Of a stretch of DNA of 64,000 nt, positions 1-10,968 are shown in pieces; the stretch's first letter is position 1, and each line of letters begins with the position of its first letter. The notes beneath the pieces were generated by a model that worked only from the letters and a program-made list of their open reading frames with translations, was not told the origin of the DNA and did no database searches. Source of the stretch: Semisulcospira habei (Eukaryota > Mollusca > Gastropoda > Semisulcospiridae); contig BTPG01000005.1 of NCBI GenBank assembly GCA_036245525.1, positions 62,001 to 126,000 on the forward strand, in the 5' to 3' direction. The position numbers and the translations under genes are program-made.

Positions 1-574
1 TACTTTCGCCCGCTTCTACCTCCGGGACCTGACAGTCCAGCGCGACAACCTCTCACTGGTGGGTGACATCTCTGCGGCACAACACTCCCTCCAGGCACCA
101 CCGGCACCTTAGGTACGCACTTCGCTAAAATTGTCGGGAGTGTGTGATTAGGAGTGACGGGCCATTTTCATCCCTGGAGAGGTTTCTAAAGGGGTTGTGC
201 GGCACCCTCCTCCTTTTTGACATTCTTCCTGACAGTCATGTCATCGGTAATGTTTTTGAGGAAACAAATTAATTTTTCTCTAAAATGTATTTTTTCGAAA
301 AATACTTACCGATGACATGACTCAGAGGTCCCTCCCTCCTCCCCGCTTGCCGCTGGTAGCTCCGTAGACAACTGGCTAAAGGATACACCACGTGGCACGT
401 GACCGGATGGGCATGGGAGGCTACTCTCGTCCCTGTTAGGGATCCCCGAGAGCCTCCTGGGGGGACCCTTCGGGTCTTAGGCTAAAATTGGTAAGCAAGT
501 AGACTATTTCCTGACAGTCATGTCATCGGTTAGTATTTTTCGAAAAAATACATTTTAGAGAAAAATTAATTTTT
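1..574 (+). mobile_element. DIRS copy A, right end (cut by window start)
   Basis: The segment contains the last codons of a tyrosine recombinase, a 3' leader beginning GCTAAAATTGTCGGGAGT, an internal complementary region at 231-323, and the right inverted arm ending AGAGAAAAATTAATTTTT. The ICR reads complement of the left end (GTTTTTGAGGAAACAAAT) followed by complement of the right end. It is nearly identical in its arm to copy C, so A and C belong to one subfamily. Confidence 0.9.
2..112 (+). CDS. C-terminus of DIRS tyrosine recombinase (copy A)
   Basis: The reading frame opens at the window edge with TFARFYLRDLTVQRDNLSL and stops at TAG 110-112. The Tyr in FYLRDL aligns with the catalytic tyrosine of the recombinase in copy F (TFARYYLRDL). 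Everything upstream, including the catalytic Arg and His, is outside the window. The tail ISAAQHSLQAPPAP is shared by all copies. Confidence 0.85.
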   Translation, partial: TFARFYLRDLTVQRDNLSLVGDISAAQHSLQAPPAP

Positions 575-835
575 GGCGAGTGCGTTAAAACATTCTTTTA
601 CATTTGACAAGCCTATCGATAAGTGTGTTTTCCGATCCGTACTTTTTCAGTCCTCAATCCGAAAGTACTCTAACATTGGGTGTCAAACACTTGTGGTACA
701 TTATATTGTTGCTTTGGGCTATTTTCAGTAGTAACATTTTCAGTTTGGCTAATAACATTTTCAGTTTGGCTAATACAACTTGGAAGTCACTAGCCAAAGG
801 CTGGTGGGCAAAATTTTAGACTTTCAGGGCTGCCC
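575..835. other. Intergenic or intronic spacer, no recognised feature
   Basis: The stretch is A+T-rich. A short duplication of CATTTTCAGTTTGGCTAATA occurs near 730-775. Nothing coding is supported. Confidence 0.5.
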
Positions 836-1250
836 AAAGAAGAAAGAAACGCATGTAGAAAATTCAATTACAACACAGTTGTAGAACATCCCAATGAAGG
901 AAGAAATGCACTTACAACACAGTTAACACAGTTCTAGAACATCCCAAGGAAGAAAGAAAATTAATGCACTTAAAAAATTCAATGACAACAGAGTTCTGGA
1001 ACTTCTCAGTGAAGAAAGAAACACACTTAGAAAAGACAATTACAACACAGTTCTAGAACGTCCCAGTGAAGAAAGAAACACACTTAGAAAAGACAATTAC
1101 AACACAGTTCTAGAACGTCCCAGTGAAAAAAGGAACACACTTAGAAAAGACAATTACAACACCGTTCTAGAATATCCCAGTGAAAAAAGGAACACACAGA
1201 GTTGTGTTGTAATTGTCATTTCTAAGTGTGTTTCTTTCTTTCTTGTCATG
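836..1250. repeat. 57-bp minisatellite ending in an inverted copy
   Basis: Units of 57 bp containing CTTAGAAAAGACAATTACAA start at 1026, 1083 and 1140, with more diverged units before. The array ends at about 1200-1250 with a reversed copy (GTTGTAATTGTCATTTCTAA), so the last unit can fold back. Confidence 0.75.
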
Positions 1251-1361
1251 TTTTCTTCTCTAAAATGTTAATGTCTAACCCTTTTCATCCTGAGGCTGAT
1301 TTTTTTTTTTAATTGCTTATTGTTCTATGAAGCCTACCTCACAAATTAGGAGATAGATCAA

Positions 1362-1440
1362 CCATTTTAGTTCAAGGGTGGTGCCAGAATAGCTTGGCGC
1401 CTCAGGCACCAAGCTAATCTGGCACTACCCTTGAAGCATC
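1362..1440. repeat. Palindrome family 1 (TTCAAGGGTRGTGCCAG hairpin)
   Basis: Arms with TTCAAGGGTGGTGCCAG and CTGGCACTACCCTTGAA surround a GGCGCC-type centre. It lies about 130 bases before SLX4 exon 1. Other copies are listed separately. Confidence 0.8.
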
Positions 1441-1567
1441 ATAGTGAAATTAATTTCAGGCAGTGGTGCATCAGAACGAAAAGGGTTAAATGGAAGTTTC
1501 AGTTCAGCTTGTGTAAATTCCCCACTATGCATGCACGTTTCTGTGGTTTTAGACTTTACTGCTCTAG

Positions 1568-1737
1568 TGCCAGTCCACATTTCAAGATGTTTGGACGTTT
1601 CAGAGCCGCAAAGCTCACTTGAAAAATTGTGCCAAGACGCTCGGCGTGGAGACCAAGCAAATGTTGAAGCTCGTGAGTCAGCAGAAGCAGGAGCACCTGG
1701 CAAGGATCGCTGCAGGCGTCTTGCCTCCCTTGTACAG
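1568..1737 (+). CDS. SLX4: SLX4 exon 1 of window: C-terminal half of UBZ4 zinc finger
   Basis: The exon begins in phase 0 after the acceptor TTTACTGCTCTAG and ends before GTCAGA. Its peptide starts with a Cys and continues to RKAHLKNCAKTLGVETKQML. The H-x3-C pair (HLKNC) is the second half of a C2HC UBZ4 ubiquitin-binding finger. The leading Cys would be the second residue of the first CxxC pair, the rest of which lies in an upstream exon outside the window. The helical segment after the finger (ETKQMLKLVSQQKQEH) matches the form seen in SLX4. It ends with two bases of an Arg codon. Confidence 0.8.
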
Positions 1738-1769
1738 GTCAGACAGTAGCAGTCATCCCCGAATCCCTC

Positions 1770-1837
1770 GGGCCTGCGCCGGCCGCAGTGGGCCTGCGCA
1801 CGGCTGTGCGCGGGCTCACTGCGGCCGGTGTGGGCCC
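1770..1837. repeat. GC-rich imperfect palindrome just after exon 1
   Basis: Arms built on GGGCCTGCGCCGGCCGCAGT and its complement face each other around a CGGC loop, about 32 bases per arm with a few mismatches. It starts 32 bases after the exon 1 donor. A related GGCC-rich palindrome lies at 47791-47858, also just after an SLX4 exon. Confidence 0.7.
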
Positions 1838-2044
1838 AAAGACATTTTGCTCATCTGCTGATTTATTTCTTCAAAAACTTTACCAATGGTATTACTGATA
1901 GGAAGATATACTTAGCCTGTCATTTTCTGTGATTTTTGTCCTGTGGCATAGAGACGTGAGGCCCAGAGTCAAGCCAGCACAAATTTGTGCTTTTCTTGCT
2001 ACATAAGTTTGTGCCTTAACAAATATGTTGTTTTCAATTTGTAG

Positions 2045-2113
2045 AGCAGGGCGTAAACCAAGTCATGGTAGCTCTACAGGACAGCGCAAAAGAGTCGCCT
2101 CCATTCCAAAGAG
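2045..2113 (+). CDS. SLX4: SLX4 exon 2 of window: basic linker
   Basis: The acceptor TTTTCAATTTGTAG leads to one base that completes the split Arg codon, then AGRKPSHGSSTGQRKRVASI. The donor is GAG/GTAAAGT. Both borders are in phase 2, which matches the neighbouring exons. The peptide is short, basic and Ser-rich and is probably a flexible linker between the UBZ and the XPF-binding region. No domain is visible. The downstream intron is filled almost entirely by the 75/85-bp minisatellite. Confidence 0.7.
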
Positions 2114-2219
2114 GTAAAGTAATGGTAGATAGTCAAGTCAAGTCAGAAATCTTTATTTATCCCACGAAGGGGCAATGCCAGTTTGGACGGGAGCATATAA
2201 AGATGTAAACTGAAAGTAA

Positions 2220-4612
2220 AAATATGGCTAATAACAGACTGTGTAAGATAGTATGAGTTATGCGAGTCCTGTATATACCTTTCCAAGTGCAGAAATCAAA
2301 GTAAAAATATGGCTAATAACAGACTGTATGAGTTATGCGAGTCCTGTATATACCTTTCCAAGTGCAGAAATCAAAGTAAAACTATGGCTAATAACAGACT
2401 GTATGAGTTACGCGAGTCCTGTATATACCTTTCCAAGTGCAGAAATCAAAGTAAAAATATGGCTAATAACAGACTGTGTAAGATAGTATGAGTTACGCGA
2501 GTCCTGTAAATACCTTTCCAAGTGCAGAAATCAAAGTAAAACTATGGCTAATAACAGACTGTATGAGTTACGCGAGTCCTGTATATACCTTTCCAAGTGC
2601 AGAAATCAAAGTAAAACTATGGCTAATAACAGACTGTGTAAGATAGTGTGAGTTATGCGAGTCCTGTATATACCTTTCCAAGTGCAGAAATCAAAGTAAA
2701 AATATGGCTAATAACAGACTGTGTAAGATAGTACGAGTTATGCGAGTCCTGTATATACCTTTCCAAGTGCAGAAATCAAAGTAAAACTATGGCTAATAAC
2801 AGACTGTGTAAGATAGTATGAGTTACGCGAGTCCTGTATATACCTTTCCAAGTGCAGAAATCAAAGTAAAAATATGGCTAATAACAGACTGTGTAAGATA
2901 GTATGAGTTACGCGAGTCCTGTATATACCTTTCCAAGTGCAGAAATCAAAGTAAAAATATGGCTAATAACAGACTGTGTAAGATAGTATGAGTTACGTGA
3001 GTCCTGTATATACCTTTCCAAGTGCAGAAATCAAAGTAAAACTATGGCTAATAACAGACTGTGTAAGATAGTATGAGTTATGCGAGTCCTGTATATACCT
3101 TTCCAAGTGCAGAAATCAAAGTAAAAATATGGCTAATAACAGACTGTGTAAGATAGTATGAGTTACGCGAGTCCTGTATATACCTTTCCAAGTGCAGAAA
3201 TCAAAGTAAAAATATGGCTAATAACAGACTGTATGAGTTATGCGAGTCCTGTATATACCTTTCCAAGTGCAGAAATCAAAGTAAAACTATGGCTAATAAC
3301 AGACTGTATGAGTTACGCGAGTCCTGTATATACCTTTCCAAGTGCAGAAATCAAAGTAAAACTATGGCTAATAACAGACTGTGTAAGATAGTGTGAGTTA
3401 TGCGAGTCCTGTATATACCTTTCCAAGTGCAGAAATCAAAGTAAAAATATGGCTAATAACAGACTGTGTAAGATAGTACGAGTTATGCGAGTCCTGTATA
3501 TACCTTTCCAAGTGCAGAAATCAAAGTAAAACTATGGCTAATAACAGACTGTATGAGTTACGCGAGTCCTGTATATATCTTTCCAAGTGCAGAAATCAAA
3601 GTAAAAATATGGCTAATAACAGACTGTGTAAGATAGTATGAGTTACGCGAGTCCTGTATATACCTTTCCAAGTGCAGAAATCAAAGTAAAAATATGGCTA
3701 ATAACAGACTGTGTAAGATAGTATGAGTTACGCGAGTCCTGTATATACCTTTCCAAGTGCAGAAATCAAAGTAAAACTATGGCTAATAACAGACTGTGTA
3801 AGATAGTATGAGTTACGCGAGTCCTGTATATACCTTTCCAAGTGCAGAAATCAAAGTAAAAATATGGCTAATAACAGACTGTGTAAAATAGTATGAGTTA
3901 CGCGAGTCCTGTATATACCTTTCCAAGTGCAGAAATCAAAGTAAAACTATGGCTAATAACAGACTGTGTAAGATAGTATGAGTTACGCGAGTCCTGTATA
4001 TACCTTTCCAAGTGCAGAAATCAAAGTAAAACTATGGCTAATAACAGACTGTGTAAGATAGTATGAGTTACGCGAGTCCTGTATATACCTTTCCAAGTGC
4101 AGAAATCAAAGTAAAAATATGGCTAATAACAGACTGTGTAAGATAGTACGAGTTATGCGAGTCCTGTATATACCTTTCCAAGTGCAGAAATCAAAGTAAA
4201 ACTATGGCTAATAACAGACTGTATGAGTTACGCGAGTCCTGTATATATCTTTCCAAGTGCAGAAATCAAAGTAAAAATATGGCTAATAACAGACTGTGTA
4301 AGATAGTATGAGTTACGCGAGTCCTGTATATACCTTTCCAAGTGCAGAAATCAAAGTAAAAATATGGCTAATAACAGACTGTGTAAGATAGTATGAGTTA
4401 CGCGAGTCCTGTATATACCTTTCCAAGTGCAGAAATCAAAGTAAAACTATGGCTAATAACAGACTGTGTAAGATAGTATGAGTTATGCGAGTCCTGTATA
4501 TACCTTTCCAAGTGCAGAAATCAAAGTAAAAATATGGCTAATAACAGACTGTGTAAGATAGTATGAGTTATGCGAGTCCTGTATATACCTTTCCAAGTGC
4601 AGAAATCCTACC
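2220..4612. repeat. 75/85-bp minisatellite array, about 29 units
   Basis: Units contain GCGAGTCCTGTATATACCTT and differ by presence or absence of a 10-base GTGTAAGATA segment, giving 75- and 85-bp forms. Variants recur in blocks; for example the block around 3471-3760 reappears 670 bases later. The array fills the intron after SLX4 exon 2. It yields short open frames that are by-products of the repeat. Confidence 0.9.
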
Positions 4613-4878
4613 TTGATTGAAATGAACAAACACAGATGGAAACAAATACACAGAAGGCAAAAAAATGCATGAAGTCTTGTCTCTTCTCTCCTATCGGCAC
4701 ACTCACCCCGTCCCCCTTCCACCCCTTCCCCCATCCTACCCCAAAATCCCTCCTCCCCTAACCCCTCACCCCCTCAAAAAAAAAGAAAGAAAAAAAAAAG
4801 AAACAAAAAAGCAGTGTTTGAGAAGTATAATGACTTTATCGGCTGCATTTCATTGCATGTCATTTATGTCTGCTACAG
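4613..4878. other. Low-complexity intron end
   Basis: Pyrimidine-rich (CCCCTTCC runs) and A-rich sequence joins the minisatellite to the acceptor of SLX4 exon 3. Nothing else is seen. Confidence 0.5.
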
Positions 4879-5001
4879 TAAGCTTGATGAGGACACCCAG
4901 TTGGCTCTGGCGTTGTCAGCATCTGTGAACACTGAGGGGGCAGCAACTACCTCGTCTGCACTTGGGGAAAGGCCTGCCAGAAGAGGACATAAACAGCTGC
5001 A
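4879..5001 (+). CDS. SLX4: SLX4 exon 3 of window: start of MLR-like region
   Basis: The exon follows CATTTATGTCTGCTACAG and ends before GTATGTGG, with phases that fit exons 2 and 4. It encodes LDEDTQLALALSASVNTEG followed by a Thr/Ser/Ala and basic stretch. The D-x-Q-x-A-L-A-L-S pattern is characteristic of the segment of SLX4 upstream of the XPF-binding MLR domain. The left terminus of DIRS copy B begins only about 50 bases after the donor. Confidence 0.8.
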
Positions 5002-5451
5002 GTATGTGGTTATTTTTGTTCATTAACCCCGTCCCTCCCCCTGTACCTACATTCGTTTCCTAAAAAACATTTCTGATGTCATTACTGATAGGATGACACG
5101 TCTAGATACCGATTTCAGCCTAAGTCTCCTTTGTGTAAGTAACACAACCGGGGAGGCGACTCGGGAAGTCGTCGTTTTATAGAACTCCCGGAGTGACCTC
5201 CCCTCCCTTCCCATAAGGCCCCTTGGGCCTATCCACCAGTCATAGGCTTAGCTGCCTCGCGAACGGACGTTCCGGTTTCGGCTTACGTTTACCACATGGT
5301 CTCCGTGTGTTTTCTCGGATTCGCTGGTGTTTTCTGGATTTCTTCTTGTGTGAACGGTTAGCCAGCCTGCATAGATTCTTCTACTTACAGCATCTGGTGG
5401 GAGTTTCTCCTTTGAATGGCACTCCTTTTCCATTTTCGTGGCGGACATGAG

Positions 5452-5716
5452 GTAAGGTCTCGGGTGATACCTGAGCCGGCCATTTCGACCGGTTTCGGTC
5501 TGACTCGAAGGGGTTGCCTTTGGCGCCTTTTTCTTAGAGAGTAGCCCTATAGTGCGGTGTTACGCTGCTTTCGATTTTATCGTGAGCCCTTTGTTATTTT
5601 TGTTTTTCGGGTTCGTTCCCGGTCGTTGTCGCGTTTTTGTTTTTGGTGCTACTAACGGCAAGAATGAGACGGATGGGACGCGGCCTGGCCTTTCACGGTT
5701 CTCGTTTTTGTTGCAG
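5452..5716 (+). other. Predicted leader intron in DIRS ORF1 (copy B)
   Basis: ATG-AG is followed by GTAAGGTCTCGG; the acceptor is TTTTTGTTGCAG. Joining the two sides gives M-S-A-Q-L-C-T-C-P-R-C, in frame with the Cys-rich ORF1 start. The same arrangement occurs in copies C, D and F. Confidence 0.75.
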
Positions 5717-7740
5717 TGCACAATTATGCACCTGCCCGCGCTGCTTGGGTTTTTAGTGGCCGAGTGATTCCCATGCTCTGTGTTTACCATGCTCTGGATG
5801 TTCTTCTTCCCGGCCGTGCCATGTCTGCTCTTTGTGGAAAGAGCGACTTTGGTCACAACTTTTAGATTTTTATCATCATGACCGGCCTGCGGCTCCTCGC
5901 TTACTTAGCCGCCCGCCGGATGATTTGCGCCCCTCTGCCAGTGTGACATCCCTTCCTGTGCCTTCCGGCCATTTGGTGACCCACAAGTGGGCATCGTCAG
6001 ATATTGTGGGCCTTGCTTCACACCAGATATTGATGGCCTCGGACCTCAGCGCTCGCCCGTCGCTCGTCCCCTCCCGCGTGGCTTTGAGTCGGGACTTACC
6101 GCGATCGGGACAGCCCCTCCCAGCTGGATCTAGCCACCTGGAGACCAGGGCCATTTCTACAAGACAGAGGCATTCCCAAGCGGCATGGGGTCCCGCCTGC
6201 GGCCTCTACAGAGTCGCACCCCATGAGTAGTAAGACTCTGGGGCCCTTGACTCAATCGAGCCCCCCCCCCCCCCCATCCGGCATTACAGCCTCCGGCGGC
6301 AGGGGACTCACTCACTGTTTCTCTCAGGCACTCTCGCGCGGATGATCGCACACGGCGCACTCATCCTTCTCAACTCTTCACCACTAGTCTGGTTCAGCGG
6401 GTGGCGTTGCGATGTCGTTCTTCGAGCTGCAGCCCTCTCTCCAGAGACACCCGCTCCAGTGCCTTACGACCGCGTTCTCCGGACCGTCGCCGCTTCGCTC
6501 CCCAACGCGGCCCCTCCCCCAATCGCCGGGCTCAAATTACGGCTGTCTCGCCGTCCCTGTACCTGCCGATCTTTTTCTCAGGTGAGTGCTAATTATGCCC
6601 CCCGCCCTTCGGGCCTTCCTGCCTGGAGGGTGGTCCGTGTGACCGCTTCTAGCTTTCCGGTCGCGCCTGATCAATCCCCCTCTGTCCCTGGGGTTCCGAT
6701 TCCCCCCCCCCCCCTCCCCCCTCGCCTGGAGGATTCTTGTGGGGGGGATCGGGACGATGTGCTTAGCCTACATCCCGAGGACTCTGCTTCCGTGCTCCTC
6801 AAACCTCAGTCTACGCTTTCGAGTCGCCCAGCTCGCCCTCTCTCCCCTGCGGCTCCCTCGCTCGCCCCTGAGGCGGGTTCCCCCTCCTCTGCTTGTAGCT
6901 TGTCGCCCTCTTCCCACCCCCCACCCCCACCCCCTTTGCCTCTGGCATGGATTACTGCCGAACCCTCAACGAAGCGGCCCGCCTGATTTCTCCGGAAGCT
7001 TACCCCCCCCCCCCCCCCCCCTCTCCTCCCCTAAAACGGAAGGCTTCAGCTTCGGTCGATGCTTCGCACCAGTCCAAACGTTTTAAGTCCCTGCCTCAGC
7101 CCACCTGCTTTCGGGACTTCATGGATGCTTTTAACGCTCACTTGCAACAGGGCATTGGCTTCTTTTCTGACCGCCGCTGGCCTGCGGATGTGGAGATTAA
7201 GTTCCGACAGCACTGGTATGCAGGACACTCCCAGTCCTTCCTGTGCCCCCTCCCTACGGTGGATCCCGCAGCAGAAGCGCAGTTTGGTGGTAAGGCCGCG
7301 GTGGGTAGGTCTACTCCCGCGGGCCTAGACAAGACAGCTACCCTGATTTCGGAATTCTCTAGCCGTGTTGGGTTTTTTGAAGTTAGCAACACAGGCTGTG
7401 GTACGACGTATCGAGGATTTCTGGGACTCTCCTGAGGCCTCTGACCCCCTGAGCGATTTACACTCCATCGCAGTGACGGCTAATCGGGCAGTGTACCACA
7501 CTTCGACCAACGCGTTAGCGGCGGCCGCCAACTGTGACCTTATGCGGCGTGACGGCGTCCTACAGCGATGTGTCGGCATTCCCGCTTATGTGAAGGCCCA
7601 GCTGCGACAGGCCACCCTCAGCAGTGCTCTTCTGTTTGGCCCTACCTGGCAGTCCGTGAAGGAGTCTACCAAGGACCTTTGGCCTCGCATCCCACCCCAC
7701 CCCCGCGGCTTCCCCCCGCTTTCTGTCTTCCCGCAGGGCC
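5717..7740 (+). pseudogene. DIRS ORF1 (Cys-rich N-terminus and gag-like), copy B
   Basis: After the predicted intron the reading starts TCPRCLGF, meets a stop at 5754-5756, and continues WPSDSHALCLPCSGC and WKERLWSQLLDF. Farther on, SLHPEDSAS and a poly-Pro tract precede the gag-like core: PPLKRKASASVDASHQSKRF, GFFSDRRWPADVEIKFRQHW, then YAGHSQSFLCPLP. A frameshift near 7370 moves the rest, which includes LATQAVVRRIEDFWDSP and ANCDLMRRD. The core is presumed to be the capsid-like protein of DIRS elements; no known fold is identified. It is disabled by at least one stop and one frameshift. Confidence 0.75.
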
Positions 7741-9658
7741 GTGGGTCGTCCTCTGCGGAATGTCAGACCCACCCCTCGACCCACCCGACGACCAAGGAGC
7801 ACCCCATCAGCGGGAGGCTCGCCCGGCACATCGACGAGTGGCGGTCGCTGCTGCCGGATGACACTTGGGTGTTCTCCAGTATCTCAGACGAACTCCATAT
7901 TTCATTTCTCCAACCGCCCCCCTCTTCACCGCTCGCCGGTGTGGACACATGTCCCATCCAACCCAATCAAAGCTTTGGCTCTGCGTCAGGAGATTGCATC
8001 TCTGCTCCAGAAGGCTGCGACGGAGGTGGTTTCTCGTCTCGACTTGCCAGCATTCTACAGCCGCCTCTTCCTGGTTCCCAAGTCAGTGGTGTCCGGTCAT
8101 TGACCTGTCAGCTCTAAACAGGTTCATTTCGGCCCCCTCATTTTGCATGGAGACAGCGCGGGCTGTGCAGTTCGCTGTGCGCCCTTTGGACTTTGCGGTC
8201 AGCCTCGACCTTTCCGAAGCTTAACTCCATGTTCCCATTCACCCAGCGTCTCGCCGCTTCCTACGCTTCGCCTTCTGCGGGGTTGTCTACCAGTTCCGTG
8301 CTCTTCCCTTCGGCCTCAACATCAGCCCTTGGGTCTTTACGCGGATTATGGACGCGGTGATCTCTTGGGTCCGACAGTACTCGTCCAGCCTGACCTCCAA
8401 TTACCTAGACGACCTCTTGCTCCGGAATCAGGACCCCCAGTCTCTGGAGGCGGACAGGGACGCTTTTTTTACCCTTTTTCAGAGGCTGGGCTTTATAGTC
8501 AACCATGGGAAGTCGGATTTCACTCCCTCCCGTACCTTCGTCCATCTAGGAATGGAGTTTCTGACCGACCGCAACACAGTGAGACTAATAGACGCCCGCG
8601 TTAAAAAACTGGTGGCGGCCGCTCACCAGGTGTCGCGTTCAGAGTCGTGCCCTGCCCTGACCTGGCTTCAGTTACTGGGATTCATCAGTGCGGCAGCCGA
8701 CCTCCTTCCCCTCAGTCGGCTGTACTCTCTGCCTCTTCAGCTCCATCTCCTTTTTCATTGGCGACCTTCCTTAAATGACCTTTTGGCCCTGGTACCGGTG
8801 TCCCCCTTGATCAGGTCCCACCTACTTCGGTGGACGGATCCGACCTGGTTCGCATCGGGAGTGCCCCTCTCCTCCCCCCCTCCTCGGCTTTCACTCTGCA
8901 CGGATGCGAGTCTATCCAGCTGGGGTGCCCACCTACTTCCGGATTTCGATGAGGTCTCGGGCCAGTGGCCACCATCTTTACAAAACAGACACAGCAACTG
9001 GCTGGAGTTGAAAGCGGTTTGGCTGGCTCTGACTCATTGGGAGTCTTGTCTTTGTCACCACGAGATCTTGATTCTGTCCGACAATTCCACTGTGGTATTG
9101 TACATCCAGAGACAGGGCGGGACGCACTCTCCGTCTCTCTGCATGCTGCTCTACCAGTTGTTCCTCTGGTGCCGGGATCGCCACATCTCTCTCCTGGCGC
9201 GGCACATTCTGGGTCACCTCAACGTGCTCGCGGACTCTCTCTCTCGCCGGGGCTTGCTGCTTCATACAGAATGGACCCTCAAACCAGAGATCTTCCGGAT
9301 GATCAGCGCGCGCTGGGAGACACCAATGGTCGACCTTTTCGTGACAAATAGAAACACACAGCTTCCCCTCTTTGTCTCGCTCGTTCCGGACCCTCTCGCC
9401 TGGGCAGTGGACGCCCTGTCGATCTCTTGGGACGGCCTGATAGCCTATGCTTATCCCCCGGTCGTACTTGTTCCCAAGGTGTTGCTCAAGCTACGAGGCT
9501 CCAACACGATCCTCTTCCTCGTAGCCCCCTTCAGCTGGGCACGCAGCTGGACGACCGACCTGATGAGCCTCGCCACGGATGCTCCCCTGCTATTACCCAC
9601 ACCGCGCACGATGCTGAAGCAACCGCGGCAAGCTCTCTTCCGGAGAGGCTCCTATTAA
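7741..9658 (+). pseudogene. DIRS reverse transcriptase, RNase H and methyltransferase-like region (copy B)
   Basis: An N-terminal piece carries DEWRSLLPDDTWVF. The RT palm begins near 8150 and is broken by TAA at 8221, where other copies read D-A-Y-L-H. From 8348 the frame is open: SNYLDDLLLRN is the RT active site (YLDD), CTDASLSSWGAHLLPDF and LSDNSTVVLYIQRQGG are RNase H, and DLFVTNRNTQLPLFVS with YAYPPVVLVPKVL is the degenerate methyltransferase-like part. The frame ends at 9658 and the recombinase follows in another frame. Confidence 0.85.
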
Positions 9659-9737
9659 AGGCCTGGAGGTTGTGCGGTCAGCTCTCACTGCTAGAGGCTT
9701 CTTGCGTGCAGCAGTGGAGGCAATCGTTGCGGCCCGC

Positions 9738-10968
9738 AGGGCTTCCACCAGGAGGGTATACGAGTGTAAGTGGAGAGTCCTACAGTCCTGGTGCCTCCCA
9801 AGACACCTGTCTCCGATGGCCCTGAATATACCACCAGGAGGGTATACGAGGGTAAGTGGAGAGTCCTACAGTCCTGGTGCCTCCCAAGACACCTGTCTCT
9901 GATGGCCCTGAATATACCACCAGGAGGGTATACGAGGGTAAGTGGAGAGTCCTACAGTCCTGGTGCCTCCCAAGACACCTGTCTCTGATGGCCCTGAATA
10001 TACCACCAGGAGGGTATACGAGGGTAAGTGGAGAGTCCTACAGTCCTGGTGCCTCCCAAGACGCCTGTCTCCGATGGCCCTGAATATACCACCAGGAGGG
10101 TATACGAGGGTAAGTGGAGAGTCCTACAGTCCTGGTGCCTCCCAAGACGCCTGTCTCCGATGGCCCTGAATATACCACCAGGAGGGTATACGAGGGTAAG
10201 TGGAGAGTCCTACAGTCCTGGTGCCTCCCAAGACGCCTGTCTCCGATGGCCCTGAATATACCACCAGGAGGGTATACGAGGGTAAGTGGAGAGTCCTACA
10301 GTCCTGGTGCCTCCCAAGACGCCTGTCTCCGATGGCCCTGAATATACCACCAGGAGGGTATACGAGGGTAAGTGGAGAGTCCTACAGTCCTGGTGCCTCT
10401 CAAGACACCTGTCTCCGATGGCCCTGAATATACCACCAGGAGGGTATACGAGGGTAAGTGGAGAGTCCTACAGTCCTGGTGCCTCCCAAGACACCTGTCT
10501 CCGATGGCCCTGAATATACCACCAGGAGGGTATACGAGGGTACGTGGAGAGTCCTACAGTCCTGGTGCCTCCCAAGACACCTGTCTCCGATGGCCCTGAA
10601 TATACCACCAGGAGGGTATACGAGGGTAAGTGGAGAGTCCTACAGTCCTGGTGCCTCCCAAGACGCCTGTCTCCGATGGCCCTGAATATACCACCAGGAG
10701 GGTATACGAGGGTAAGTGGAGAGTCCTATAGTCCTGGTGCCTCCCAAGACGCCTGTCTCCGATGGCCCTGAATATACCACCAGGAGGGTATACGAGGGTA
10801 AGTGGAGAGTCCTACAGTCCTGGTGCCTCCCAAGACGCCTGTCTCCGATGGCCCTGAATATACCACCAGGAGGGTATACGAGGGTAAGTGGAGAGTCCTA
10901 CAGTCCTGGTGCCTCCCAAGACACCTGTCTCCGATGGCCCTCCCAAGACACCTGTCTCCGATGGCCTG
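9738..10968 (+). repeat. 86-bp tandem array inside the DIRS recombinase gene (copy B)
   Basis: About 14 units contain ACCAGGAGGGTATACGAGGG and TACAGTCCTGGTGCCTCCCA. The unit derives from the coding segment for RRVYEGKWRVLQSWC at the recombinase N-terminal domain. Because 86 is not a multiple of three, each unit shifts the frame, so the amplification destroys the gene. Units are nearly identical, which implies recent expansion. Confidence 0.95.

Noticed and set aside
2135..2220. SINE or LINE tail before the minisatellite (AAGTCAGAAATCTTTATTTA)
   Set aside because: The phrase looks like a retrotransposon 3' end, but neither boundaries nor a second copy are seen here.
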